Positions 25,235-33,033 of a stretch of DNA of 64,000 nt are shown piece after piece. The notes under the pieces were generated by a model. It was not told where the DNA came from. It worked only from the letters and a program-made list of their open reading frames with translations, and ran no database searches. Position numbers and translations under genes: made by a program. This DNA is from an uncultured Collinsella sp. (GTDB taxonomy: Bacteria; Actinomycetota; Coriobacteriia; Coriobacteriales; Coriobacteriaceae): positions 1 through 64,000 of the forward strand of contig CALKKS010000014.1 of NCBI GenBank assembly GCA_937995345.1, in the 5' to 3' direction. How positions within the stretch are numbered: the stretch's first letter is position 1; each line of letters starts with the position of its first letter.

Positions 25235-26164
25235 ATGAAGATTCCCGTAGATAAGTTGACCAGCGCTTTTAAGATGGGCGCGTCTGTTAAGAAGGATTCC
25301 GATACACCGGTGCGTGTCTCGGTTTACCTTGATTCGACTGCGTCTCGCTTTTTGGTCGAGACGGTGCGCGATGCCTTTGTGCCGCAGACGACTTCGGGCA
25401 TTGTGCGTGTTGATCGCCTGGGGGAGGACCGTATCGTTCCCAAGGCCGATACCGACGTGGTGTTGGTCCTCTCGTGCGGCTCCGACCGCCTGGAGAGTGC
25501 CGTGCAGGAGCTCGTGATCGCCGGCGCGCCCGTGTGCGTGCTTGCCGAGTCCGCCGTCGAGGTACCGTTCGTTGAGGAATCTACGCCCATGCTTGGCGTG
25601 GTGGCGGCGACCGACAAGACCTATCTGCTCGAGACGCTTGCCCGCTGGATTCTCGATCGTACGGACAAGGAGACGGCTTTTGCCGCCAACTTTGCCTTCA
25701 TGCGCATCGCGGCGGCAAATCTCATCATCACCTCGTGCGCGCTCACCAACATGGCGACGGGCGCCCTGGTGTTTTTGCCGGGTGCCGACTATCCCGTGAT
25801 GGCGCTGGCGCAGGTGGGTATGCTCTTTGAGCTCGCGGCCATCTTTGGACGCGGCATAAAGCCCGAGCGCGGCTATGAGGTCGTGGGCGTGCTCGCCGGT
25901 GGTCTGGTGATTCGCGCCGTCACCCGCGCATTGGTGAAGCAGACGCCGCACATCGGCTTTGTCGTTAAGGCACTTACCGCCGCCGCGGGTACCTATGGCA
26001 TGGGCCGCGCGCTCGTGTCGCTCTACGAGCGCGATGTGGACTACAGCCGTGCCAACGAGGTCGCTGCCGCCACGTTCTCGCGCGTTCGCGACCTGGTGAC
26101 CACGGTCGCCGGTGCCACCCGTCCTAAGAGTCCTTTCGAGGATGCATCCGATCTCGCTGCTTAG
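25235..26164 (+). CDS. DUF697-like membrane-associated protein
   Basis: 309 residues. The N-terminal ~120 residues form a Rossmann-like alternation of strands and helices (VLVLSCGSDRLESAVQEL), with no GTPase P-loop. The C-terminal half resembles DUF697/YcjF: LPGADYPVMALAQVGMLFELAAIFGR, then VVKALTAAAGTYGMGRAL. It is alpha-helical and hydrophobic, and partly membrane-inserted in known members. It follows rodA by 18 bases and precedes the radical SAM genes by 10, so it belongs to the same transcription block. DUF697 is often fused to a GTPase; here the GTPase is missing. Function unknown. Confidence 0.6.
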   Translation: MKIPVDKLTSAFKMGASVKKDSDTPVRVSVYLDSTASRFLVETVRDAFVPQTTSGIVRVDRLGEDRIVPKADTDVVLVLSCGSDRLESAVQELVIAGAPVCVLAESAVEVPFVEESTPMLGVVAATDKTYLLETLARWILDRTDKETAFAANFAFMRIAAANLIITSCALTNMATGALVFLPGADYPVMALAQVGMLFELAAIFGRGIKPERGYEVVGVLAGGLVIRAVTRALVKQTPHIGFVVKALTAAAGTYGMGRALVSLYERDVDYSRANEVAAATFSRVRDLVTTVAGATRPKSPFEDASDLAA

Positions 26165-26174
26165 GGGTTTTCTG

Positions 26175-28052
26175 TTGCGCGTTCCATACCAAGACTGTTT
26201 TCATCTGATTGAGCCGTTGCTCGCCAAGGTCGAAAAGCCGAGTCGCTATATCGACCACGAGTGGGGCACGCTCTCAAAGGCCGATGCCGACTATCGCTGC
26301 TGCATGATCTATCCGGACGTGTATGAGGTCGGTCTGCCCAACCAGGGCATCGCCATTCTCTACAACATCCTTAATCAGGCCGAGGGCATCTCCTGCGAGC
26401 GAGGCTACGTGCCGTGGCCCGATATGGGCGACGCCATGCGCGAGGCGGGGATTCCGCTGCTGTCGCTCGAGGGTGCAGCGCCCGTGGCCTCGTTCGACAT
26501 CGTCGGCATGCACGTGCCGCACGAGATGGCTGTGACGAACTTCCTCGAAGCGCTCGATCTCGCCGGCATTCCGCTGTTGGCTGCCGACCGCGCCGAGGAC
26601 GATCCCATCATCGTCGCCGGTGGTCCCTCGGTGTATAACCCCGAGCCGTACGCGGCATTCTTCGATGCCATCCTCATTGGCGAGGGCGAGGAGTCGCTGC
26701 TCGAGATCTGCCAGCTGCATCGCCGCTTGCGCGACGAGGGCATCTCGCGCGCTCAGATTGTCGAGCAGCTCGCTACGGTCGCCGGTACCTATGTGCCATC
26801 CCTGTATGAGGTGCGTCATGACGAGCCCTGCTCGCCGCATGGCTACACCGTGCCGCGCGAGGGCAAGGACGTCCCGCCGGTAGTCTACAAGCGCGTTGTT
26901 GAGGACTTTGGTGCCACCAATCCGCTTTCTCAGTCGTGCGTGCCGTATGCGCAGCTCGTCCACGATCGCCTGTCTATCGAGATCCTGCGTGGCTGTGCCC
27001 GCGGCTGCCGTTTTTGCCAGGCAGGCATGACGTATCGTCCGGTACGCGAGCGCTCGGCCGACCAGATCGTGTCATCGGTAATTCAGGGCTTGGAAAAGAC
27101 TGGCTATGACGAGGTGTCGCTTACCTCGCTTTCGACGACCGACCACTCCTGCATCCGCGACGTGCTCGGTAGGCTCAACCGTCGTCTGGAGGACACGGGC
27201 ATTCGCGTGTCCATTCCGTCGCAGCGCTTGGATTCGTTTGGCGTTGATATGGCCGAGTCGGTCGCCGGCGAAAAGAAGGGCGGCCTGACGTTCGCGCCCG
27301 AGGCGGGCAGCCAGCGTATGCGCGACATCATCAACAAGAACGTGACCGAGGAGGACTTGGATCGCGCGGCCAAGGCAGCCTTCGAGGCCGGCTGGAACCG
27401 CATGAAGCTCTACTTCATGATGGGCCTTCCCGGCGAGCGCGACGAGGACATCGTGGCTATCGCCAACCTGGCCGATCACGTGCTGGAGCTTGGCCGCTCC
27501 GTGGTGCCCAAGGCGCGCCGCGGGTCTATCTCGGTGTCTATTTCTGTTTCGGTCTTTATCCCCAAGGCGGCAACACCCTTCCAGTGGTGCCCGCAGCTCG
27601 ATTACGACGACGTCAAGCGCCGCCAGAAGCTGCTCATCACGAGCGTGCGCAACCGTGCCGTTCGCGTACACTACCACGATGCGGAGACCTCGCTTATCGA
27701 GGCTGCACTCTCCCGTGCCGGTCGCGATATGACGCTGGTCATCATCGATGCCTGGCGTGCGGGATCGCGCTTCGACGCCTGGGTAGAGCACTTCTCGCTC
27801 GACAACTGGAAGGAGGCCGCTGCCAAAAACGGCATCGACCTCAACGAGCTGGTGCACCTGCCCTACGAGCTGGATTGGCGCCTGCCCTGGGAGCACGTGA
27901 GTCCCGGCTGCACGCGCGGCTTCCTCGAGCGCGAATACCGCCGTTCGCTCGAGGGCGTCACGACGCCCGATTGCACCCGCACGTCGTGCACCGGCTGCGG
28001 AATCTGTCCCACGCTCCACGCCAAGAACGTATTGATGGGTGATCGCGCATGA
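26175..28052 (+). CDS. Radical SAM protein, TIGR03960-type, with B12-binding-like N-terminus
   Basis: 625 residues from TTG 26175 (AGGGG upstream); a longer frame reaches back into the preceding gene but is unlikely. A cobalamin-binding-like Rossmann region occupies about 40-180 (MIYPDVYEVGLPNQGIAILY, IIVAGGPSVYNPEPY). The iron-sulphur motif is RGCARGCRFCQ, with Cys 274, 278 and 281, and KLYFMMGLPGE follows. The C-terminus has CTRTSCTGCGIC, a possible second metal site. It forms a pair with the next gene (4-base overlap), a pairing conserved upstream of rplU-rpmA-obgE or RNase G in several lineages. Its substrate is unknown. Confidence 0.85.
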   Translation: MRVPYQDCFHLIEPLLAKVEKPSRYIDHEWGTLSKADADYRCCMIYPDVYEVGLPNQGIAILYNILNQAEGISCERGYVPWPDMGDAMREAGIPLLSLEGAAPVASFDIVGMHVPHEMAVTNFLEALDLAGIPLLAADRAEDDPIIVAGGPSVYNPEPYAAFFDAILIGEGEESLLEICQLHRRLRDEGISRAQIVEQLATVAGTYVPSLYEVRHDEPCSPHGYTVPREGKDVPPVVYKRVVEDFGATNPLSQSCVPYAQLVHDRLSIEILRGCARGCRFCQAGMTYRPVRERSADQIVSSVIQGLEKTGYDEVSLTSLSTTDHSCIRDVLGRLNRRLEDTGIRVSIPSQRLDSFGVDMAESVAGEKKGGLTFAPEAGSQRMRDIINKNVTEEDLDRAAKAAFEAGWNRMKLYFMMGLPGERDEDIVAIANLADHVLELGRSVVPKARRGSISVSISVSVFIPKAATPFQWCPQLDYDDVKRRQKLLITSVRNRAVRVHYHDAETSLIEAALSRAGRDMTLVIIDAWRAGSRFDAWVEHFSLDNWKEAAAKNGIDLNELVHLPYELDWRLPWEHVSPGCTRGFLEREYRRSLEGVTTPDCTRTSCTGCGICPTLHAKNVLMGDRA

Positions 28053-28861
28053 GTGAGCGCTTGACCGACAATCCCACGCTTTTTAGGCTGCGCGTTCGCT
28101 ACGGCAAGCGTGATCGCCTTAAGTACCTGGGCCATCTGGAACTAATCCATACCATTGAGCGCATCGTGCGCCGTGCGGGCCTGCCCTATGCCGTGACGCA
28201 GGGTTTCTCGCCGCATATGCGCGTGGGCTTTTCGTCGGCGCTGCCCGTGGGCACGTCGTCGACCTGCGAGTGGTATGACCTGTTTATGACCGAGTTCGTC
28301 GCGCTTGACGAGGCTTTTGAGCGCCTGGCATCCGCGTCCCCGGCCGATCTGGCGCCTATCGAGGCCGCCTACATCGACGTGCGCACGCCGGCGCTCACGG
28401 CCCAGCTCACGCGTCTGTCGTATCGCATCGACTTGCACCTGGACCCCGAGGCACCCGTGAGCGCCGACGAGGTGCGAGCTGCGATCGATACGTTGCGTGC
28501 AGGCCATGGCATCGACTACGCGCGCGGTAAGAAGAGCAAGCGCTTAGACCTTGACCGCACACTGGTGGGCTATGAGCTCACGGCGGGGGAGTGTGAGGAC
28601 CATCTGGTGCTCATGCTCGACACCCACGCCGACAACGAGGGATCCATGCGTCCGGAGATTTTGCTTTCTGCTGCTGATGTTTTGTTGCAGGGCTTGACCC
28701 CGGGCGTCGATGCACCTATTGTTTCCACCGGTATGCAAGACCTCGTGACCATCTGCTCCTACGATGTCGAGCGTCAGAATCAAGCATGCGAGGACGACGA
28801 GGGCCGACTCGTCAGCCCCATACCTGTGCGAACTTGTGGATTTGCTCCACATACTCGTTGA
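28049..28861 (+). CDS. TIGR03936/DUF2344 family radical SAM-associated protein
   Basis: 270 residues. It begins RLRVRYGKRDRLKYLGHLELIHTIERIVRRAGLP and continues QGFSPHMRVGFSSALPVGTSS, which is the pattern of the DUF2344 family found fused to, or next to, TIGR03960 radical SAM proteins. It overlaps the preceding gene by ATGA and so is translationally coupled. It may present the substrate to the radical SAM enzyme, and an RNA target has been suggested by its neighbours; both are inference. The rplU promoter starts at its 3' end. Confidence 0.82.
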   Translation: MSERLTDNPTLFRLRVRYGKRDRLKYLGHLELIHTIERIVRRAGLPYAVTQGFSPHMRVGFSSALPVGTSSTCEWYDLFMTEFVALDEAFERLASASPADLAPIEAAYIDVRTPALTAQLTRLSYRIDLHLDPEAPVSADEVRAAIDTLRAGHGIDYARGKKSKRLDLDRTLVGYELTAGECEDHLVLMLDTHADNEGSMRPEILLSAADVLLQGLTPGVDAPIVSTGMQDLVTICSYDVERQNQACEDDEGRLVSPIPVRTCGFAPHTR

Positions 28862-28886
28862 CGGGGGTATTATCGCCTGCTACTAT
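28858..28886 (+). promoter_or_regulatory. Promoter of rplU-rpmA
   Basis: TTGACG (28858-28863) and TACTAT (28881-28886) are 17 bases apart, a strong sigma-70-type match. The -35 box overlaps the stop codon of the preceding gene. Confidence 0.75.
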
Positions 28887-28928
28887 ATTCGGCTGTTGCA
28901 CTAACTGATGCATGAAGGGCAAGTAAAC

Positions 28929-29303
28929 ATGTACGCAATCGTTAACACGGGCGGCAAGCAGTACAAGGTCGCCACCGACGATGTCATCACCGTCGAGAAG
29001 ATCGAGGGCAATGAGGGCGACAAGGTCACCCTGCCGGTCATCTTCCTCAACGATGGTAAGAAGATCGTCACCGATCCCGACAAGCTGGCCAAGGCCAAGG
29101 TTACCGCTCAGATCGTTGAGCAGTTCAAGGGCGAGAAGCAGCTGGTCTTCAAGTTCCACAAGCGTAAGCGCTATCGTCGTCTGAAGGGTCACCGTCAGCA
29201 GCTCACCAAGCTGAAGATCGTGAAGGTCCAGGCTACGTCCCGCGCCAAGAAGGCTGTCAAGGCAGAGGCCGAGGCTGTTGCCGAGGCTCCCGTCGCCGAG
29301 TAG
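28929..29303 (+). CDS. rplU: 50S ribosomal protein L21
   Basis: The 124-residue protein begins MYAIVNTGGKQYKVATDD and has KHKRKRYRRLKGHRQ-type basic core (FKFHKRKRYRRLKGHRQQ), the 23S rRNA-binding part. It is about 20 residues longer than usual because of an Ala/Glu-rich tail from about residue 104. ATG 28929 is preceded by GAAGGGC. It is the first gene of rplU-rpmA-obgE. Confidence 0.97.
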   Translation: MYAIVNTGGKQYKVATDDVITVEKIEGNEGDKVTLPVIFLNDGKKIVTDPDKLAKAKVTAQIVEQFKGEKQLVFKFHKRKRYRRLKGHRQQLTKLKIVKVQATSRAKKAVKAEAEAVAEAPVAE

Positions 29304-29336
29304 ATTACACTCGTAACGAAAGAGTAGGTATACACA

Positions 29337-29594
29337 ATGGCACACAAAAAAGGACTCGGTTCCTCCCGTAATGGCCGTGACTCCCGCGGTCAGCGCCTTG
29401 GCACGAAGCGCTATGCCGGCCAGACGGTAACCACGGGCACGATTCTCGTCCGTCAGCACGGCACGCACATCCACCCGGGTGAGAACGTTGGCCGTGGCAA
29501 GGACGACACGCTGTTCGCGCTGGTCGACGGTACCGTTGAGTTCCACAAGGGTATCAAGCACAGGGTCAGCGTACGCCCGCTCGCGAACGCGTAA
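29337..29594 (+). CDS. rpmA: 50S ribosomal protein L27
   Basis: 85 residues, starting MAHKKGLGSSRNGRDSRGQ and continuing LGTKRYAGQTVTTGTILVRQ. This is the standard L27 N-terminus that reaches the peptidyl-transferase centre, without the Firmicutes-type cleaved extension. It follows rplU after 33 bases. Confidence 0.97.
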   Translation: MAHKKGLGSSRNGRDSRGQRLGTKRYAGQTVTTGTILVRQHGTHIHPGENVGRGKDDTLFALVDGTVEFHKGIKHRVSVRPLANA

Positions 29595-29619
29595 TTCACC
29601 CTTCATAGAGCACATATGT

Positions 29620-29662
29620 GGGAGGCACTTGAGTTTTAGGATTCAAGGGTCTCCCTCTTTTT
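29620..29662 (+). terminator. Terminator/attenuator between rpmA and obgE
   Basis: GGGAGGCACTTGA (29620-29632) pairs with TCAAGGGTCTCCC (29643-29655) and is followed by TCTTTTT. obgE starts 17 bases later with no clear promoter in between, so it likely sets a lower level of obgE than of the ribosomal genes. Confidence 0.7.
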
Positions 29663-29678
29663 GTAGGAGGCGATTCTG

Positions 29679-31145
29679 TTGTCACAGTTCACCGATATCA
29701 GCCGCATTAACGTGTGCGGCGGCGACGGCGGAGCCGGATGCATGTCGTTTAGGCGCGAGGCATTTGTCCCCAAGGGCGGCCCCGATGGCGGCGACGGCGG
29801 TCGTGGCGGCAATGTCGTCATCCAGGCCGATGCTCAGCTGTCTTCGTTGATCGATTACCGCTTTAAGCATCACTTCCGCGCCGAACGCGGCACGCACGGG
29901 CAGGGTGCCCGTCGTAACGGCAAGAGCGGCGAGGATCTGATCCTGAAGGTTCCCATGGGCACCGTGGTGCGCGAGCTCGACCCCGAGACGCAGACCCCGA
30001 TGTTCGAGATTGCCGATCTGGTGCATGATGGCGAGCGCGTTGTCGTGGCGCCCGGCGGTGCCGGTGGCCTGGGCAACACGCACTTTGTGACGTCGGTGCG
30101 CCGCGCGCCCGCGTTCGCTCAGCTGGGCGAACCGGCCGAGGAGCACTGGATTGAGCTTGAGATGAAGCTTATGGCCGATGCCGCACTCGTGGGCTTCCCC
30201 TCGGTGGGCAAGTCCTCGCTTATCGCGCGCATGAGCGCCGCCCGTCCCAAGATCGCTGACTATCCGTTTACAACGCTCGTGCCGAACCTCGGCATGGTGC
30301 GTGCCGGTGAGTATTCTTACGTCGTTGCCGACGTTCCTGGTTTGATCGAGGGCGCAAGCGAGGGCAAGGGCCTGGGCCATCAGTTCCTGCGCCACATCGA
30401 GCGTACGGCGCTCATCATGCACGTCGTCGACATGACGGGCGGTTTTGAGGATCGCGACCCGGTCGAGGACTACCGCATCATCAACCGCGAGCTCGAGCAG
30501 TATGGCGCCGAGCTTTCGGAGCGTCCGCAGATCGTCGTCGCCAACAAGTGCGATGCGCCGGGCACGGCCGACAAGATTGCCGACCTCAAGCGCGCCGCGC
30601 TCGATGATGGACATATGTTCTTTGCCGTGTCCGCCGTGACGGGCGCCGGCCTCAACACGCTGATGCTTGCCGTGGGCGAACAGGTGGCTAAGCTGCGCGC
30701 CGAGCTGGCGGTCTCCGATGAGCCGGTCGATCTGCGCGACGAGGAGTGGGAGCGCCGCCGTCTGCAGCGCGAGAAGCGTTTCCGCATTGTCCAGGAAGAG
30801 CCCGGTGCCTTTCGCGTGGTCGGTCGTGCCATCGAGCGCATGGTCATCCAGACCGACTGGGAAAACGAGGAAGCCGTCATCTACCTGCAGCACAAGTTTG
30901 CGCGTATGGGTGTTGACGACGCGCTCGAGAAGGCCGGTTGCCGTGCGGGCGACGAGGTCCGCATTTGCCAGCGTGCCTTTGACTTTGAGGGCGCTGAGGA
31001 CTTCTCGGAGTACGAGGAGCTCGAGGACGCTGGCGAGGACGTTGCCGTTGAGGCCATTGACGTGGCCGACGCTGCGGATGAGGGCGTCGAGGTTGTCGAT
31101 GCGGCGGATGCCGCGGACGATGCCGAGACCTCGGAGGGCGAGTAA
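29679..31145 (+). CDS. obgE: GTPase Obg
   Basis: The 488-residue GTPase takes part in 50S assembly and stress control. The glycine-rich Obg fold is at the N-terminus (GGDGGAGCMSFRREAFVPKGG, here cited in part), the G domain has GFPSVGKSS and DVPGLIEGASEGKG, NKCD is the G4 motif, and an OCT domain covers about 350-430. The last ~45 residues are an acidic Ala/Asp/Glu/Val tail. TTG start after TAGGAGG. nadD follows after 3 bases. Confidence 0.96.
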   Translation: MSQFTDISRINVCGGDGGAGCMSFRREAFVPKGGPDGGDGGRGGNVVIQADAQLSSLIDYRFKHHFRAERGTHGQGARRNGKSGEDLILKVPMGTVVRELDPETQTPMFEIADLVHDGERVVVAPGGAGGLGNTHFVTSVRRAPAFAQLGEPAEEHWIELEMKLMADAALVGFPSVGKSSLIARMSAARPKIADYPFTTLVPNLGMVRAGEYSYVVADVPGLIEGASEGKGLGHQFLRHIERTALIMHVVDMTGGFEDRDPVEDYRIINRELEQYGAELSERPQIVVANKCDAPGTADKIADLKRAALDDGHMFFAVSAVTGAGLNTLMLAVGEQVAKLRAELAVSDEPVDLRDEEWERRRLQREKRFRIVQEEPGAFRVVGRAIERMVIQTDWENEEAVIYLQHKFARMGVDDALEKAGCRAGDEVRICQRAFDFEGAEDFSEYEELEDAGEDVAVEAIDVADAADEGVEVVDAADAADDAETSEGE

Positions 31146-31148
31146 GCC

Positions 31149-31826
31149 ATGTCGCTGCGCGGTGGAATCGGTTTGCCCGAGCTGCCCATAAAAGAGGGCA
31201 AAGAGTTTCGGCTTGGCATTATGGGCGGCACCTTTGACCCGATTCATTACGGGCATTTGGTTACTGCCGAGCAGGCGCGCGAGTCGCTCGACTTGGACGC
31301 TGTGCTCTTTATGCCGGCGGGCTCTCCCGCCTTTAAGCTTGACAAGCCGGTGACGCCTGCCGAGGACCGTTATGCCATGACGGTCCTCGCCACCGCCGCG
31401 AACCCGGCCTTTTTGGCGAGCCGGTTCGAGATTGACCGTCCGGGTGTAACCTATACGGCCGATACGCTTCATGCCCTTCGCGACTTTTACCCGCCGCAGG
31501 TAAAGCTCTACTTTATTACGGGCGCCGACGCGATTATCGATATTGTGACCTGGCATGATGCCGAGCAAATCGCTGAGCTTGCTACCTTTATTGCGGCGAC
31601 GCGACCGGGCTTTGATATCGATACGGCGCGTGCCCGAATCAAAGAGTCGGGGCTGCCGTTCGATGTGCGCTATATTCAGATTCCGGCGCTGGCGATCAGC
31701 TCGACGAACATTCGTAAGCGAGTTGCCCGCGGCATGAGCGTGCGCTATCTTACGAGCGAGTCTGTGCTCGGCTACATTCGCAAGCGCAGTTTGTATGTCG
31801 ATCTGGGTCAAGAAGATTTTGAGTGA
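31149..31826 (+). CDS. nadD: Nicotinate-nucleotide adenylyltransferase
   Basis: 225 residues. The nucleotidyltransferase motif GGTFDPIHYGHL lies at about 26-37 and ISSTNIRKRV near the C-terminus. It makes deamido-NAD from nicotinate mononucleotide and ATP. The ~20-residue N-terminal lead before GIMGGTF is longer than usual, but ATG 31149 is the best start in the frame. It sits in the common obgE-nadD-yqeK-rsfS order. Confidence 0.95.
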   Translation: MSLRGGIGLPELPIKEGKEFRLGIMGGTFDPIHYGHLVTAEQARESLDLDAVLFMPAGSPAFKLDKPVTPAEDRYAMTVLATAANPAFLASRFEIDRPGVTYTADTLHALRDFYPPQVKLYFITGADAIIDIVTWHDAEQIAELATFIAATRPGFDIDTARARIKESGLPFDVRYIQIPALAISSTNIRKRVARGMSVRYLTSESVLGYIRKRSLYVDLGQEDFE

Positions 31827-31838
31827 TGGGGGTCTACG

Positions 31839-32447
31839 TTGTCGGTAGAGGATCAGTTTGAAGGCGATGAGCGCGCGCTGCTTAAGCGCATTCAAGAGCT
31901 GCTTGATGTGCGTATGAAGGACAAGCGCAAGCGCTACATGCATTCGCTGGGTGTTGCCGAGACCGCACTTCATCTGGCCGAGGTCTACAGCGTTGACCGC
32001 TTTGATGCCGCTGCCGCCGGCCTGATTCACGACTGGGATAAGGTACTCTCCGACGACGAGCTCGTGGCCCGCGCGTTGCACTACGGCATCAAGGTTGCCG
32101 GCTCTCCTTCCGCCGCGACGCCGCTTTTGCATGGTCCTGTCGCCGCGTATGAGCTTCCGCAGCTTTTTCCCGAGCTGTCGCCGGCCGTTTTCCAGGCTGT
32201 CGACCGTCACACCGTGGGCGCTTGCGACATGACGCCGCTCGATATGGTGGTCTTTGTGGCCGACGCTATCGAGCCCAACCGTCACGGCGACTATGCCCAT
32301 GCGCTGCGCAAGATGGTGGGGGAGTCTTCGCTCGATGAGTTGTTCTTCTCCTGTTTTGCGCAGGGTCTGGTCTACGTGATCCAGTCCGGGCGTTATCTTT
32401 ATCCCACGGCAATTACGATTTACAACCATTACGCCCAGCTGCGCTAG
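31839..32447 (+). CDS. yqeK: HD-domain hydrolase YqeK (probable diadenosine tetraphosphatase)
   Basis: 202 residues from a TTG start. HD-superfamily metal ligands are visible: His35 in YMHSLGVAETA and His64-Asp65 in LIHDWDKVL, with further conserved DRHT and DAIEPNR. YqeK proteins hydrolyse Ap4A symmetrically. The assignment fits its usual place between nadD and rsfS. Confidence 0.9.
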   Translation: MSVEDQFEGDERALLKRIQELLDVRMKDKRKRYMHSLGVAETALHLAEVYSVDRFDAAAAGLIHDWDKVLSDDELVARALHYGIKVAGSPSAATPLLHGPVAAYELPQLFPELSPAVFQAVDRHTVGACDMTPLDMVVFVADAIEPNRHGDYAHALRKMVGESSLDELFFSCFAQGLVYVIQSGRYLYPTAITIYNHYAQLR

Positions 32448-32475
32448 CTCGGGCGTGTCTAGAAAGAGGTATTCC

Positions 32476-32931
32476 ATGGCCGATGAGACCATGACCGACG
32501 AGCAGATTCTTGAAGGTGTGGAGCACAAGAGCTTCGTTGCCACGTCCGACCGCACCGCTGCCTCGCTGTCCGCGAGCGGAGTCGCCGCCGAGGACGTTGC
32601 CCGCGCCGCCGCGCAGGCCGCCTACGACAAGAAGGGCGAGGACGTTCAGGTGCTCGATCTGACCGAGCTCTCCGACGTGTGCGATTACTTTGTGATCGCC
32701 ACCGGTACCAACAACCGTCAGGTCGATTCGATCGTCGACGAGATCGAAGAGAAGGTCGCCGAGGCTTGCGGCGAGCACCCGTTTTCCATCGAGGGCCGCG
32801 AGCAGAAGACCTGGATGCTCATGGATTACGGCTCGGTCGTCGTCCATGTCTTCACCCCCGAGGCCCGCGACTTCTACCGCCTCGAAAAGCTCTGGGGCGA
32901 CGCCCCCCAACTCCCCCTCAACCTCCTCTAG
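32476..32931 (+). CDS. rsfS: Ribosomal silencing factor RsfS
   Basis: 151 residues. The core reads VLDLTELSDVCDYFVIATGTNNRQVDSIVDEIEE and then WMLMDYGSVVVHVFTPEARDFYRLEKLW, the RsfS/DUF143 signature (pieces quoted). It binds L14 and blocks subunit joining under nutrient stress. An N-terminal extension of about 40 residues is present. The start ATG 32476 has AAAGAGG upstream. A terminator follows. Confidence 0.95.
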   Translation: MADETMTDEQILEGVEHKSFVATSDRTAASLSASGVAAEDVARAAAQAAYDKKGEDVQVLDLTELSDVCDYFVIATGTNNRQVDSIVDEIEEKVAEACGEHPFSIEGREQKTWMLMDYGSVVVHVFTPEARDFYRLEKLWGDAPQLPLNLL

Positions 32932-32977
32932 GACCTTATTTGGGTCGGGGCTTTTCTAGAGCTACCCTCTACCCTTC

Positions 32978-33019
32978 GCCGGGCAGTTGCACCACCTGCA
33001 GCTGCCCGGCTTTCTTTTT
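32978..33019 (+). terminator. Terminator after rsfS
   Basis: GCCGGGCAGTTGCA (32978-32991) pairs with TGCAGCTGCCCGGC (32997-33010), with one G-U pair, and is followed by TTTCTTTTT. It ends the obgE-rsfS unit and lies between convergent rsfS and dinB. Confidence 0.9.
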
Positions 33020-33033
33020 GCTCAAAACGCAAA

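Noticed and set aside
29682..32555. A ~950-codon open frame antisense to obgE, nadD and yqeK
   Set aside because: It crosses three well-supported genes and their boundaries; codon-phase bias and lack of motifs indicate a shadow.
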